From contig SFEA01000004.1 in NCBI GenBank assembly GCA_004557385.1, positions 94,414 through 158,413 of the forward strand: DNA of 64,000 nt, in the 5' to 3' direction. The notes beneath the pieces are model-generated. The model saw only the letters and a list, made by a program, of their open reading frames with translations, ran no database searches and was not told where the DNA came from. This document shows, in pieces, positions 7,499 to 16,139 of this stretch. Within the stretch, counting starts at the first letter, position 1, and each line of letters starts with the position of its first letter. The translations under genes were made by a program, and so were the position numbers. Source of the stretch: Bacteroidales bacterium. Lineage in GTDB: Bacteria > Bacteroidota > Bacteroidia > Bacteroidales > Muribaculaceae.

Positions 7499-10400
7499 TT
7501 ACATTTTCACAAACTGCTTTTTAACTATGCCCTTTTGGGTGTCAACCTGAATTACATACACGCCACTTGTCAATGCGCTCACATTGATTGGTGCATTATC
7601 AACAACCTGATAAGTGCCAACAAGCTGACCACTAATCGAATAAATGCTCACTTGTGTTTCATCGTCAATGCCCGACACATACAGCACATCGCTCGCAGGC
7701 ACAGGATAAACACTCACATCGCCTTCAGATTTAGCAGCATCGCCAATGCTCGAAGGTTTGGCGGCACCAAGTTGGTCGAGGCACACATAGGCAGGAACTC
7801 CGCTTTGCGAAGCAGAAAGTGTCACTGTGAGCTTAACCACATTGCCAAGGCTGCTCAAGTCCACCCATTTCCATTGTTTCAACATATAGTGCTCAGCTTC
7901 ATTTTCCGAAGTGTAATCGGCGAGATAATAATCCACCGCATTGGCGTTATTGTCGGCATCATAACCAGTGAATGTCACTTTCAAGTAGTCGCCGGTTGTA
8001 AATGCTTTTGTGTAACTATCGCCTTCGGTCATGCTCTTAACAGCCCATGCCGAGTTATTGATATATACACCAGGTATAGTTACACCTTCAACACTATTGG
8101 TCACCTCGATGGTAGGAGTAGAGTAATAACCCGAGTATACTACCGCATACGAACCGGTGTTATCAGCACCGCCACCAGCAGCATTGTTATATTGGTCGTT
8201 GAGCGTTGAATAGACATTGCTTGTGCTGTTGGCATAAGCAAACGATTCCCAATAGTTCCACGACGTTATCTTATAGTTGCTAAAGGCAAACGAACCGCTG
8301 TAGAACGTGTCGCCGCTGTCAACATCGCCATTCCACCACGAGTTTTCGGCAAGATAATTATCGTCGAATGTGGCATTTGCCATATCGCCAAGCACATACA
8401 CTGCGGTTTTAGCCTCGCAACTCTGGCCGTCGGCACTAGTCACCGTCAATCGGTATTGACTTGTAACCCTCGGACTAATTGTGAGAGTCGATTCGGTGCC
8501 AACCACTTCGTTCATCTGATTGCGCCACTCGTAGGTGTATGGTTCGTCACCGCCACTCACTGTTGGTTCAATGGTCACACTTGCGCCGGCATCAACAAGG
8601 TCGTAAATAGCCGACAAATCAAGGTTCAGCTCGGTGATAGTGCGATTTGTTGTAATTACATCGGTAGCCACCACTCCCGATTGAACCCCAAGTGCGCTCA
8701 CCGCCAAGAAGTAAGCCTTATAATCGGTCTGCTGGCTGAGGTCGGCAAACGACGATGTCACCTCGGCATCGGCAACGCAGTCAACAGCATCACAGGCAAG
8801 CATTGCTTCGGCATCAGGAGCATCCTCGTCGGCTTTCTGCAATTTAGCGTACAATTTGCCACTAACGTTCCACTTGGTCTTCACACTTATTGCCACATCG
8901 CTCACACTGCTAACTGTCGGATAGCCTTCGGCAATTACCGGAGTTTCCGTTGCTATTTCGGCATATTCATAGGCGCCATAGGTTGGAGCGGAAGCACTGC
9001 GCGCTGTGCCATTGATGTCAACAGCCACCTCAGTCAAAGGTGTTGCTCCACACATGTTGCCGGCAGCCATTAGCCTGAGGTCGGTTTCACTCACAAACTC
9101 AGCTTTTTCGCAAATGCTTGCTTCATCACCCGTAATCAAAGCATAATCGGCGAGTGTTGTAGCCAAATCTTTCACAAGTACATCGCCGGCAGCATAATAG
9201 GCATTATTCTTCAATGCCAATGCCTTCATGTGCGCCTCGCTGTTGAGATAAAGCACAGCCGAACCGGTGGCAAAACTTTGCATTAGGTTGTTTTCAATCG
9301 TAGTGTTTGCAAAATCTACGGTTGTTCCGCCTGTATAGAAGGCATATCCAGCCTCGCCGCCCACACGCACTGTGTTATAAAGCACCTTCATGTTGCGCGA
9401 ATCAGCAGCAAGATACAATGCCGAACTATAAGCATTTGGCGAAGCAGTCACCGAAATCACATTATTGTAAATCATTGCCGGACGGGCATCGTCGCCTTGC
9501 GTGGTGTTGCGAATATACAAGCCATTGCTATAATAAGCCTGTGTATTGATGAGCACATTATTTCGCACAATCAGCTCACCTCGGCAACGCGAAATGTCGA
9601 TACTGCTATAATTAGTCTTTTGTGTCTTGGTTGATGTTACCACATTTCCTTCAATAAGGGCATCGGTTTCGTCGGTCACATATATACCCTTCGAGCCGGC
9701 ATCGGTCACGCTATTGCCACGCACCACCAATCCTTGTTCTCTGGTGTATCCCAAATAGCTTGTTCCTCCAAGATACAATGCTATATATCCACCTTCGAGC
9801 ACACAGTTCTCAATGGTCATGAAATCGTTGTTGCAAGCCTCCTCGTTGAGTGCTTCGGCCTTCACCATGCTCATCCCCGACGAGCCGGTAACCACCGGGT
9901 CGGCTTTCACTACACAATTACGGAGTGTGAAGTGGCGACTCTGATTGTAGACATGCACTGCATAAGGGTACGACTGGCTTTGTGGCTCAAAGCTCAGGTT
10001 CTCGAGGGTAACATAGGGCGTGTGCACTACTGCAAACATGCCGTATTTTGTTTCGCCATATGCTGGTTCGGAGTATCCCGAGCCGGTAATCACCACCTTT
10101 GTGCGGTCACCCGATTGCGAAGCGAACTTAATGGTATGTTCAGCCGATACGCCATCAACCTGATTAATCATCACGTTTTCGGCATAAGTGCCGTCTTCAA
10201 TCAAGAAAGTCACAGCGCCTTCAATGCCATCGGCAAGCGCTTCCACAGCCTCGCCTATGGTTGCATAATCAGCCTCGCCCGACGAGCCTATTGTGTATTC
10301 GCCACTCAACCCCTCGGTCACGCTGCGGGTGGCGGCAACTGCATCAATCTTCTCGGCAGCAACGTCTTCACCGCCTATGGTCAGCGATGCCAACCGGGCT

Positions 10401-13400
10401 GTTATGGCATTGTCCTTTTGTGCATCGGCGGCAACATCCACCGCAAGCCAGAAATTGTATTCGCCATCCGATTCAAGCCAGACTTCCTCGGCAGGAACAA
10501 GCACGACCTCGCCGTCGGCCGGCACCGAACTGGCAAGCAGCTTGCCGTTGCCGAAGTTTTGAGCCGAAGCAGTGTAATAGAGTTTCGCCACTGCAATGTC
10601 GCTTGCCGCGGTGGTGCCGTCGAACGTAAACTTGAAGGCATCTACCGACAACGCATTCTTGTCGCCCGTCACATCCATTTTCACCCTCAGCAGTTCAGCA
10701 TCGGTCGAACCCCGCACAATTGTGCTTTTGCCCGAAGCAGCAGCCGAAGCAACGGCAGTCACCTCGTAGTTTTCACGCTGATGAAGTGCAATTTCAACCT
10801 CAAATCCATCGGTGAGCGTTGCATACGACGAAGTGACAAAACGCACCGTAATCGAGCCGTCGGCAGCCTTCGACACCAAATCAACCGGGCCGGTGGTGCC
10901 GCTGAAATATGTTGATGTGCCAAGCAGATTGTCGGCATTCACCTCTCTGCCACTATATAGATAGAACTTGCCGGTTCCGGTGGCAAACTGCTTCGTGGTG
11001 ATGCTCACAATGGCATCTTCCTTGCCCGGCACAAATGTCACAGTGCCATCAAACCCTTTTGAGAATTTTCCGTCGGGGCCGCCATCGTCATAGAGGAGCA
11101 ACGAGCGTGTCACGGTCACCACTCCATTATCGCCATTTGCCAAAATCATCTGATTCTTCACCGTGCACTCCCCTTGCGGGTCGCCCTCGGCAACACTGAT
11201 TGTTTCGCCGTCGGCAGTGGTTATCGACACAAGTTTTGCATCAATCACGGCATCGCTCTCGGCATCAGCCGACACATCTGCCACCACCCACAAATAGTGG
11301 TGCTCGCCCGACAATGCCAACGAGCCGTTCACCTGCAAATCGCCTTCGCCCGGTTCGGAAATGCTACCGAACTCTGTGTCGGCATTGGCAAAATCGCTGT
11401 TGTCGGCCGAACTCATCACTGCAATCTTGTCGACACTCGCATGTGTACCTTTCAGGTTGATGGTGACGCCGCTCAGTTTCTTGGTAGTGAGCGTGCCTTC
11501 GGTTGCAACATCAACACACAGCAACGCTACCGATTTGCTGCCCGGAGTGACATTGCCGTTGCCAACTTGACTGACATTCACACCCGTTATGGTCATATCG
11601 TGGTCAACAAAAGGCTTAACGGTAGCCTTCCATCCTGTTCCGGCATAATAGCTTGCCTCGGTGTTAGGATTAAACCTGATTGTAAGCGAACCATCGGCAG
11701 CGGTTGAATAAAGTTTCTTGCCCGGACCCTTTGCAGCCTCGTCGGAAGAACTTAACTTCCACAACAGATTGTTGCTGTCGGCAGTAGTGCCGCTATACAC
11801 CTCAAACACAGCCTTAACGCCGTAGCTCGACGATGAGTAATACACATCAAAGTCGCTAAACTCAATCACTGCCTTGGCGTTGGCATCGGCAGGAGTGAAT
11901 GTAACTATATAATCAGCCAACTCATATTCATACTTCGAAGGGCTTATTGTGCTTTTCGTGTCGGTGAATGTCCATGTATCGTAGATGGTGTGGCTGTGAG
12001 TTCCAATCACGGCACGGCACACATTGTCAACCGTGCGACTGGCGCTCACCGCCGTTGCCGGAGCATTCTTCACATCGCTGATAGTTACATCGTCAAGCGA
12101 CAAGCCAAGCACCTGACCGTTGAGGGCATCGTCAGCCACGTCAACAGTCACGGCAAAATAATTGTTACCTTCAGCCAATGGTTGCTCACCGGCAACAATC
12201 ACTTTTTCGCCAGAAACCTGAGCTTCGCCAAACAAATTGGAGGTTGAGAAATCGGATTTCTCGCCAAGATAATACACTTTCACGCTCTTAATAGCCGAAG
12301 CACCTTGGCTCACGCCGAGGTCAATGGCACTTACTTTCAGCGGGTTCAACTGATTGTCGGCACTGACATTAACCAGAAGGAATTGCGAATCTGTTTCGCC
12401 TGCAGCCAAAGTAGCTTCGCTGACAACGCTGCCCGTCACCGATTTCAACGTCATATCGCCAGGCACGAACTGCGATACTGTCGCCTCCCAGCCATCGGCA
12501 GGAACACCGGTGATGCTTGTCAATGTCACTGTCAACGAGCCGTCGTCGGCTGTCGATTTCACAATCTTGCTGCTCTCGCTGAGCAACGTATAAAGCAAAT
12601 TTTCCTCATCGACGGTGCGTCCGTTATATATCTTCAGAACATCGTTCTTCCCCACCGACGACGTGTTGAATATGGCAAGTTTTGTAAAATCAATCTTCAC
12701 CTTGCTGCCATCGGTGGCAGGTACGAACGTCGCCTGACCCACAAAGTTGAGTGCAATCTTGCCGCTCTTGCCGCCATCGTCGTAGAATTCGGCATCGTCG
12801 CCGATGGTGTAGACCGCGGCAGCCGATGGCATCAATATCACATTGTCAACCACCACGCCATCGCCTTGCGCCACATCGGGAGTGCGCACCTCGCCCGACA
12901 CCTTCACTGTACCTATGGCAAGCGTAGGGATTGTGCCACTCGCATCAGGCAACACATCAGCCACCACTATATAATCATTCGATTTTGGCTTCAGCGTGAT
13001 GTTCGTAGCTTTTAGTTCGTCGCCTGTAGCCGCTGCCGTAGCAAGCAGATTGTCGTCAGACACCGACCCTTTGTAGAGCCGCACATTGCTCACCTGGTCA
13101 CTTCCGGCAAGCGCACTGCAGTCGATGCTCAGTTCGTCGAGCGTCAATGCATTGCTGCCGCCGTCGGTAACAATGCTAACCCCGTAAATAGTCTGATTCT
13201 TGCTGCCTCGGCTCACACTGCCAAGTCCGGTCATCACCGAAGTGCTCACATATTCCATGTCTTTGGCAGGAACCGATGTCACAGTTGCCTTCCATCCCGA
13301 GCCTGAGCCCGAGCCCTTGCAGTGATAGAGCACCGATAGTTGCCCCGAAGTGGCACTATAACTTTGTCCTGCGGTGTTTCCGCTCAACTCTGCCAGATAG

Positions 13401-13726
13401 CCCGCCTTCACTTCGGTGTCGTGGTAACTCGTCCAGCCTGCGTCGCCGTCGTAAATGTAGAGCTTCGCCACCCCACCCAAGTCAAGTTCCTCGAAGGTGA
13501 TTGTCAACAAATCGCCCTCATTGGCAGGCACAAAACGCACATAGCCGGCAAAGTAGCTCTTGGTATTGCTACTGGGGCCTCCCATGTCGTAGAACGTGAT
13601 TGTCCCATCAACCACCTTTTTCTCGATAAAGCCGTCCTTGGTGGGCATTGTGTAGTCGTCGGCATGCACTGCCAAGGCAAAGCACGCCATTGCAACCAAC
13701 ACAAACAAATGTAGAAATCTTTTCAT
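7499..13726 (-). CDS. Giant type IX-secreted surface protein with CUB-like repeats, beta-helix and C-terminal DUF4465 domain
   Basis: A 2075-residue exported protein. Domains read from the sequence: signal peptide (1-22); four alternating pairs of a CUB-like module beginning with the YDDGG-type motif (about 42-155, 312-420, 580-705, 876-982) and a beta-sandwich resembling the domain found N-terminal to BNR sialidases (about 157-295, 424-570, 708-858, 985-1135); a right-handed parallel beta-helix (about 1143-1590); a fibronectin-III-like domain (1600-1695); an Ig/PKD-like domain (1697-1778); a DUF4465 domain (1780-1990, with SWWNGDVDSGD, SGSFAFSNY, WESFAYAN and the KWVDLSSLG end); and a type IX sorting domain (2000-2075, VYPVPASDVLYV to VKKQFVKM). 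It would be moved to the outer surface through the type IX system. A cobalamin riboswitch lies on the same strand 286 bases upstream. I infer a role in cobamide capture, because DUF4465 and B12 riboswitches co-occur to my recollection; polysaccharide adhesion is the alternative. Confidence 0.9.
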   Translation of the reverse strand: MKRFLHLFVLVAMACFALAVHADDYTMPTKDGFIEKKVVDGTITFYDMGGPSSNTKSYFAGYVRFVPANEGDLLTITFEELDLGGVAKLYIYDGDAGWTSYHDTEVKAGYLAELSGNTAGQSYSATSGQLSVLYHCKGSGSGSGWKATVTSVPAKDMEYVSTSVMTGLGSVSRGSKNQTIYGVSIVTDGGSNALTLDELSIDCSALAGSDQVSNVRLYKGSVSDDNLLATAAATGDELKATNITLKPKSNDYIVVADVLPDASGTIPTLAIGTVKVSGEVRTPDVAQGDGVVVDNVILMPSAAAVYTIGDDAEFYDDGGKSGKIALNFVGQATFVPATDGSKVKIDFTKLAIFNTSSVGKNDVLKIYNGRTVDEENLLYTLLSESSKIVKSTADDGSLTVTLTSITGVPADGWEATVSQFVPGDMTLKSVTGSVVSEATLAAGETDSQFLLVNVSADNQLNPLKVSAIDLGVSQGASAIKSVKVYYLGEKSDFSTSNLFGEAQVSGEKVIVAGEQPLAEGNNYFAVTVDVADDALNGQVLGLSLDDVTISDVKNAPATAVSASRTVDNVCRAVIGTHSHTIYDTWTFTDTKSTISPSKYEYELADYIVTFTPADANAKAVIEFSDFDVYYSSSSYGVKAVFEVYSGTTADSNNLLWKLSSSDEAAKGPGKKLYSTAADGSLTIRFNPNTEASYYAGTGWKATVKPFVDHDMTITGVNVSQVGNGNVTPGSKSVALLCVDVATEGTLTTKKLSGVTINLKGTHASVDKIAVMSSADNSDFANADTEFGSISEPGEGDLQVNGSLALSGEHHYLWVVADVSADAESDAVIDAKLVSITTADGETISVAEGDPQGECTVKNQMILANGDNGVVTVTRSLLLYDDGGPDGKFSKGFDGTVTFVPGKEDAIVSITTKQFATGTGKFYLYSGREVNADNLLGTSTYFSGTTGPVDLVSKAADGSITVRFVTSSYATLTDGFEVEIALHQRENYEVTAVASAAASGKSTIVRGSTDAELLRVKMDVTGDKNALSVDAFKFTFDGTTAASDIAVAKLYYTASAQNFGNGKLLASSVPADGEVVLVPAEEVWLESDGEYNFWLAVDVAADAQKDNAITARLASLTIGGEDVAAEKIDAVAATRSVTEGLSGEYTIGSSGEADYATIGEAVEALADGIEGAVTFLIEDGTYAENVMINQVDGVSAEHTIKFASQSGDRTKVVITGSGYSEPAYGETKYGMFAVVHTPYVTLENLSFEPQSQSYPYAVHVYNQSRHFTLRNCVVKADPVVTGSSGMSMVKAEALNEEACNNDFMTIENCVLEGGYIALYLGGTSYLGYTREQGLVVRGNSVTDAGSKGIYVTDETDALIEGNVVTSTKTQKTNYSSIDISRCRGELIVRNNVLINTQAYYSNGLYIRNTTQGDDARPAMIYNNVISVTASPNAYSSALYLAADSRNMKVLYNTVRVGGEAGYAFYTGGTTVDFANTTIENNLMQSFATGSAVLYLNSEAHMKALALKNNAYYAAGDVLVKDLATTLADYALITGDEASICEKAEFVSETDLRLMAAGNMCGATPLTEVAVDINGTARSASAPTYGAYEYAEIATETPVIAEGYPTVSSVSDVAISVKTKWNVSGKLYAKLQKADEDAPDAEAMLACDAVDCVADAEVTSSFADLSQQTDYKAYFLAVSALGVQSGVVATDVITTNRTITELNLDLSAIYDLVDAGASVTIEPTVSGGDEPYTYEWRNQMNEVVGTESTLTISPRVTSQYRLTVTSADGQSCEAKTAVYVLGDMANATFDDNYLAENSWWNGDVDSGDTFYSGSFAFSNYKITSWNYWESFAYANSTSNVYSTLNDQYNNAAGGGADNTGSYAVVYSGYYSTPTIEVTNSVEGVTIPGVYINNSAWAVKSMTEGDSYTKAFTTGDYLKVTFTGYDADNNANAVDYYLADYTSENEAEHYMLKQWKWVDLSSLGNVVKLTVTLSASQSGVPAYVCLDQLGAAKPSSIGDAAKSEGDVSVYPVPASDVLYVSGIDDETQVSIYSISGQLVGTYQVVDNAPINVSALTSGVYVIQVDTQKGIVKKQFVKM

Positions 13727-13794
13727 CTTTCTGTTAATTAGTAAGTTATTAAAATATTTAGCATATCTCCAACCGTTAAATGGTCACTTCAATG

Positions 13795-13802
13795 CAAATG
13801 TA
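13795..13802 (-). promoter_or_regulatory. Possible second promoter (minus-7 box) for the giant gene
   Basis: TACATTTG on the minus strand fits the TAnnTTTG consensus 68 bases before the giant gene's ATG, but no TTG lies 19-21 bases upstream of it. If active, it would allow transcription that bypasses the riboswitch. Confidence 0.35.
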
Positions 13803-14011
13803 TTTTTAAGAACTTACCTTTGCCCTTCTTCACATAGGCAATAGTGATGCATATGTCAAGCACCGTAATAATCAACGCCTTGGCGCAAGCATAAGCACAG
13901 AAAGACTGGCAACAACTTCTTTCCCAACTCTTGATGGAAAACTATTGAGAGATAGCGAAAAAAGAAATTGCAGAATAGCAGCCCCAAACCTCGAGGGCAA
14001 AAGCAGTTCCT
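13803..14011 (-). other. Leader segment between riboswitch and giant gene; possible gene remnant
   Basis: About 210 bases that code for no recognisable full protein. One frame runs without a stop for about 50 codons up to the TGA at 13789-13791, just past this segment, and contains a hydrophobic stretch, ALIITVLDICITIAYVKKGKG, that looks protein-like; an in-frame stop precedes it. This could be the decayed end of an earlier riboswitch target or simply leader RNA. I found no convincing terminator hairpin, though a T-rich tract (ATTTCTTTTTTC on the minus strand) is present near 13955. Confidence 0.3.
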
Positions 14012-14220
14012 AATGATTTGGCAGGTCTTCTGACTTTGCTCAGCCTTGCGTTTCGGTACCTTCCCATTGTCTTTCCAGACCGACAACAGTGGCATTCCAT
14101 GCCGAAACAGGCTTTATGTTTAAGTGTGAGCATTACAGCAGCGGGTCTGTTCGGGATTTTCACCCGATTCCCTTTTCAGCCGACAAACGATGGAGTTTCA
14201 TTTGTCTGTCACCAAACATT
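14012..14220 (-). ncRNA. Cobalamin (adenosylcobalamin-type) riboswitch
   Basis: Read on the minus strand, the element starts with AATGTTTGG, which pairs with CCAAATCATT at its end to close P1. Inside are the conserved blocks GGGAATCGGGTGAAAATCCC, the GACCCGCTGCTGTAA block, ATGCCACTG, ATGGGAAGG and the 3' B12-box with CAGAAGACCTGCC. All core blocks of the cobalamin family are present in order at the usual spacing, so the aptamer looks intact. It lies downstream of a canonical promoter and upstream of the 2075-residue surface-protein gene on the same strand. Such elements usually switch the gene off when B12 is plentiful. Confidence 0.96.
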
Positions 14221-14234
14221 TCCATTTCTGCGAG

Positions 14235-14264
14235 CAAAGATAATGTGTTTTTCTCGATTCGCAA
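14235..14264 (-). promoter_or_regulatory. Promoter of the cobalamin riboswitch transcript
   Basis: On the minus strand a TTG is followed after exactly 19 bases by TATCTTTG, matching the Bacteroidetes minus-33/minus-7 arrangement. The predicted start of RNA near 14228 lies only a few bases before the riboswitch P1 stem. Confidence 0.8.
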
Positions 14265-14378
14265 GCACTAAGCAGGATATTTTTATATCGCCGCATTAGG
14301 CAACAACGCCACAAACCAACATCAAAGATACTGATTTCCAACCTATTACATCGAAACAAAAAAAATACGATAAATATC

Positions 14379-15149
14379 CTATTGGCGAATTTGAGCAAAA
14401 AGCCACTTCATGAAATCGGGTTGCGAAAACGCCGGATTCCAGCTGCCATGCGCCACGCCCGGGAACTCGGTGTATTTCACCTCGGCACCAACGGCACGCA
14501 GCTTGCGGTAAGCCTCACGCGACCCGTCGAGCGGCACAGTAGTGTCGGCGTCGCCATGATAGATGCTCCACTTGGTGTGCTTCACTGCCTCGGTGATGCG
14601 CTCCGGATTCACCGTACCGCAAATCGGCACCGCTGCAGCAAACAGCTCGGGATAGCGTATCACCATATCGTAGGTTGCCATTGCGCCCATCGACAGCCCT
14701 ATCACATACACCCGGCGCGAGTCGACATGCTGCTCGGCAAGATACTTGGTGATGAGCTGATGCACCTGGCTTACAAACGCCGATGGCTGCTCTTGTATGG
14801 TCATTTCGCTCGGCACAAGCGACAACGGACGATTGATGTAGGCACCATATTTACCGCTGGGGCATTGCGGGAAAATCGCATAGCACGGATACTTCTCGCG
14901 ATTAACCGGATTGAGGAACTGCTGCGAACCGTGTAAAAGCTGCGCCTGATTGTCCTCACCACGCTCGCCGGCGCCATGCAGAAACACCACCAACGGATAG
15001 CTTTTGCCCTGCTCAATCTGCTGCGGAGCAAGCGCACAATAGCGCAATGTGTCGCCGCCAACAATCAGTTCACACTTCTCATATCTCTCTTGTGCCGTGG
15101 CTGCAACACACATAATTGCCGCAACCATCATCAACATCATCTTTCTCAT
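14379..15149 (-). CDS. Secreted alpha/beta-hydrolase (esterase, PHB-depolymerase/dienelactone-hydrolase-like)
   Basis: An exported serine esterase of unknown substrate. The chosen start gives a signal peptide (MRKMMLMMVAAIMCVAATAQ); an upstream in-frame ATG at 15188 would bury it. The fold is marked by VFLHGAGERGEDN (oxyanion loop, about residue 57), the nucleophile elbow GLSMGAMA, then HGDADTTVP with the catalytic Asp and GVAHGSW with the catalytic His, so the Ser-Asp-His triad is complete. At about 256 residues it matches single-domain esterases often encoded near polysaccharide loci in Bacteroidetes, where they may remove acyl groups. It is transcribed toward the riboswitch region on the same strand. 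Confidence 0.88.
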   Translation of the reverse strand: MRKMMLMMVAAIMCVAATAQERYEKCELIVGGDTLRYCALAPQQIEQGKSYPLVVFLHGAGERGEDNQAQLLHGSQQFLNPVNREKYPCYAIFPQCPSGKYGAYINRPLSLVPSEMTIQEQPSAFVSQVHQLITKYLAEQHVDSRRVYVIGLSMGAMATYDMVIRYPELFAAAVPICGTVNPERITEAVKHTKWSIYHGDADTTVPLDGSREAYRKLRAVGAEVKYTEFPGVAHGSWNPAFSQPDFMKWLFAQIRQ

Positions 15150-15174
15150 AGCATTATGTTTTTTTCTTTGCCAA

Positions 15175-15182
15175 CAAAAATA
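15175..15182 (-). promoter_or_regulatory. Minus-7 box of the esterase gene
   Basis: TATTTTTG on the minus strand lies about 25 bases before the chosen start codon and fits TAnnTTTG; no clear minus-33 box is seen. Confidence 0.4.
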
Positions 15183-15256
15183 GCACAAATTTCAGAAAAA
15201 CTGCATTCTTTTGCCTCAGTTTTTCCAATTGTCTGGCAAATCAGTCATCCCGCCCC

Positions 15257-15300
15257 GAAAAACAGTCGAGGGCAGAAAGCGTTCTCGCTTTCAGCCCTCG
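15257..15300 (-). terminator. Rho-independent terminator after the Bax-inhibitor-1 gene
   Basis: On the minus strand CGAGGGC-t-GAAAGCG pairs with CGCTTTC-t-GCCCTCG (a long stem with one T-T mismatch and a four-base loop), followed by ACTGTTTTTC. It lies about 30 bases after the stop at 15330. Confidence 0.9.
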
Positions 15301-15329
15301 GCGTATATTTTAGTGATAAGCTCGTAATC

Positions 15330-16031
15330 TTAGTCGCGGCTGCCGCCAAAGAAGCGCAGCAAATACAGGAACAAGTTCACAAAATCGAGATACAGGCTCA
15401 ATGCACCGAATGTTGCCAACTTCTCAGCCGAAGTGCCATCGGTGGCATACATCGCCGCATTTTTGATTTTCTGTGTGTCCCAAGCAGTGAGACCGATGAA
15501 GATAGCCACACCGGCAAGGCTGATTATCCATTCCATGCCGCTGCTCTTGAGGAAGATGTTCACCACCGAGCAGATAATCAAGCCGATGAGCGCCATGAAC
15601 ATTATCGAGCCAAACTTGGTTAAATCGTTTGATGTAGTGAAGCCATAAATGCTCATTGCAGCAAACACGCCGGCTGTGATGAGGAATGTCATTCCCACCG
15701 AAGTGGCGGTGTAGAGCAACAAGATTGACGAGAACACCACGCCGGTGAGCACGCTATACAGGTAGAACAGCAGCGTAGCCGAAGTGATGCTCAATTTGTT
15801 GAGTCTGCCCGAAAGCACAAGCACAACAGCAATTTGCGAAATCACTAATCCGATGGTTACAAACGAGTTTCCAAAGATTAGCTGCAAAATTGCTTCGTTG
15901 CTCGACACATACATCGATGTGGCGGCTGTCACCAACATTGCAACAAGCATCTTCACATATACGCGGCGCATCACCTTGTTAGCCAAGGTGCCTGCGTTGG
16001 GCGATTGCACATAGTTGAAATTTTCGTTCAT
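15330..16031 (-). CDS. Bax inhibitor-1/YccA family membrane protein
   Basis: A 233-residue inner-membrane protein with about seven hydrophobic helices. Family features include the first helix after VMRRVYVKMLVAMLVTAATS, the segment YSVLTGVVFSSILLLYTATS, and the C-terminal LAGVAIFIGLTAWDTQKIKN, in which the conserved Asp of the pH-sensing aspartate pair sits. Members such as YetJ conduct Ca2+ in vitro; the physiological role in bacteria is unclear. The start has the usual short soluble N-terminus with PNAGTLANKVMRRVY. It has its own strong terminator and is probably monocistronic. Confidence 0.93.
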   Translation of the reverse strand: MNENFNYVQSPNAGTLANKVMRRVYVKMLVAMLVTAATSMYVSSNEAILQLIFGNSFVTIGLVISQIAVVLVLSGRLNKLSITSATLLFYLYSVLTGVVFSSILLLYTATSVGMTFLITAGVFAAMSIYGFTTSNDLTKFGSIMFMALIGLIICSVVNIFLKSSGMEWIISLAGVAIFIGLTAWDTQKIKNAAMYATDGTSAEKLATFGALSLYLDFVNLFLYLLRFFGGSRD

Positions 16032-16139
16032 TGTTGATTTTCCTTTCTTAAATAAATGCTTTTAAACATAACTGTATTTTCACTGTTTGCCTATTTTTGA
16101 CTAATGGCAAAAGCAAAAGTTTAACGCCCAAGGGCATTA

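Noticed and set aside
9734..10915. A 393-codon plus-strand open frame inside the giant surface-protein gene
   Set aside because: It is the antisense of the real gene. Its composition (many Cys and His) is what results from reading the opposite strand, and no motif or signal is present. The same applies to the frames at 7463-8209, 8456-9073 and 12305-13015.
13942..14163. A 73-codon minus-strand frame overlapping the cobalamin riboswitch
   Set aside because: Its first half lies on conserved riboswitch bases, so the reading frame is a by-product of RNA structure; the family is not protein-like.
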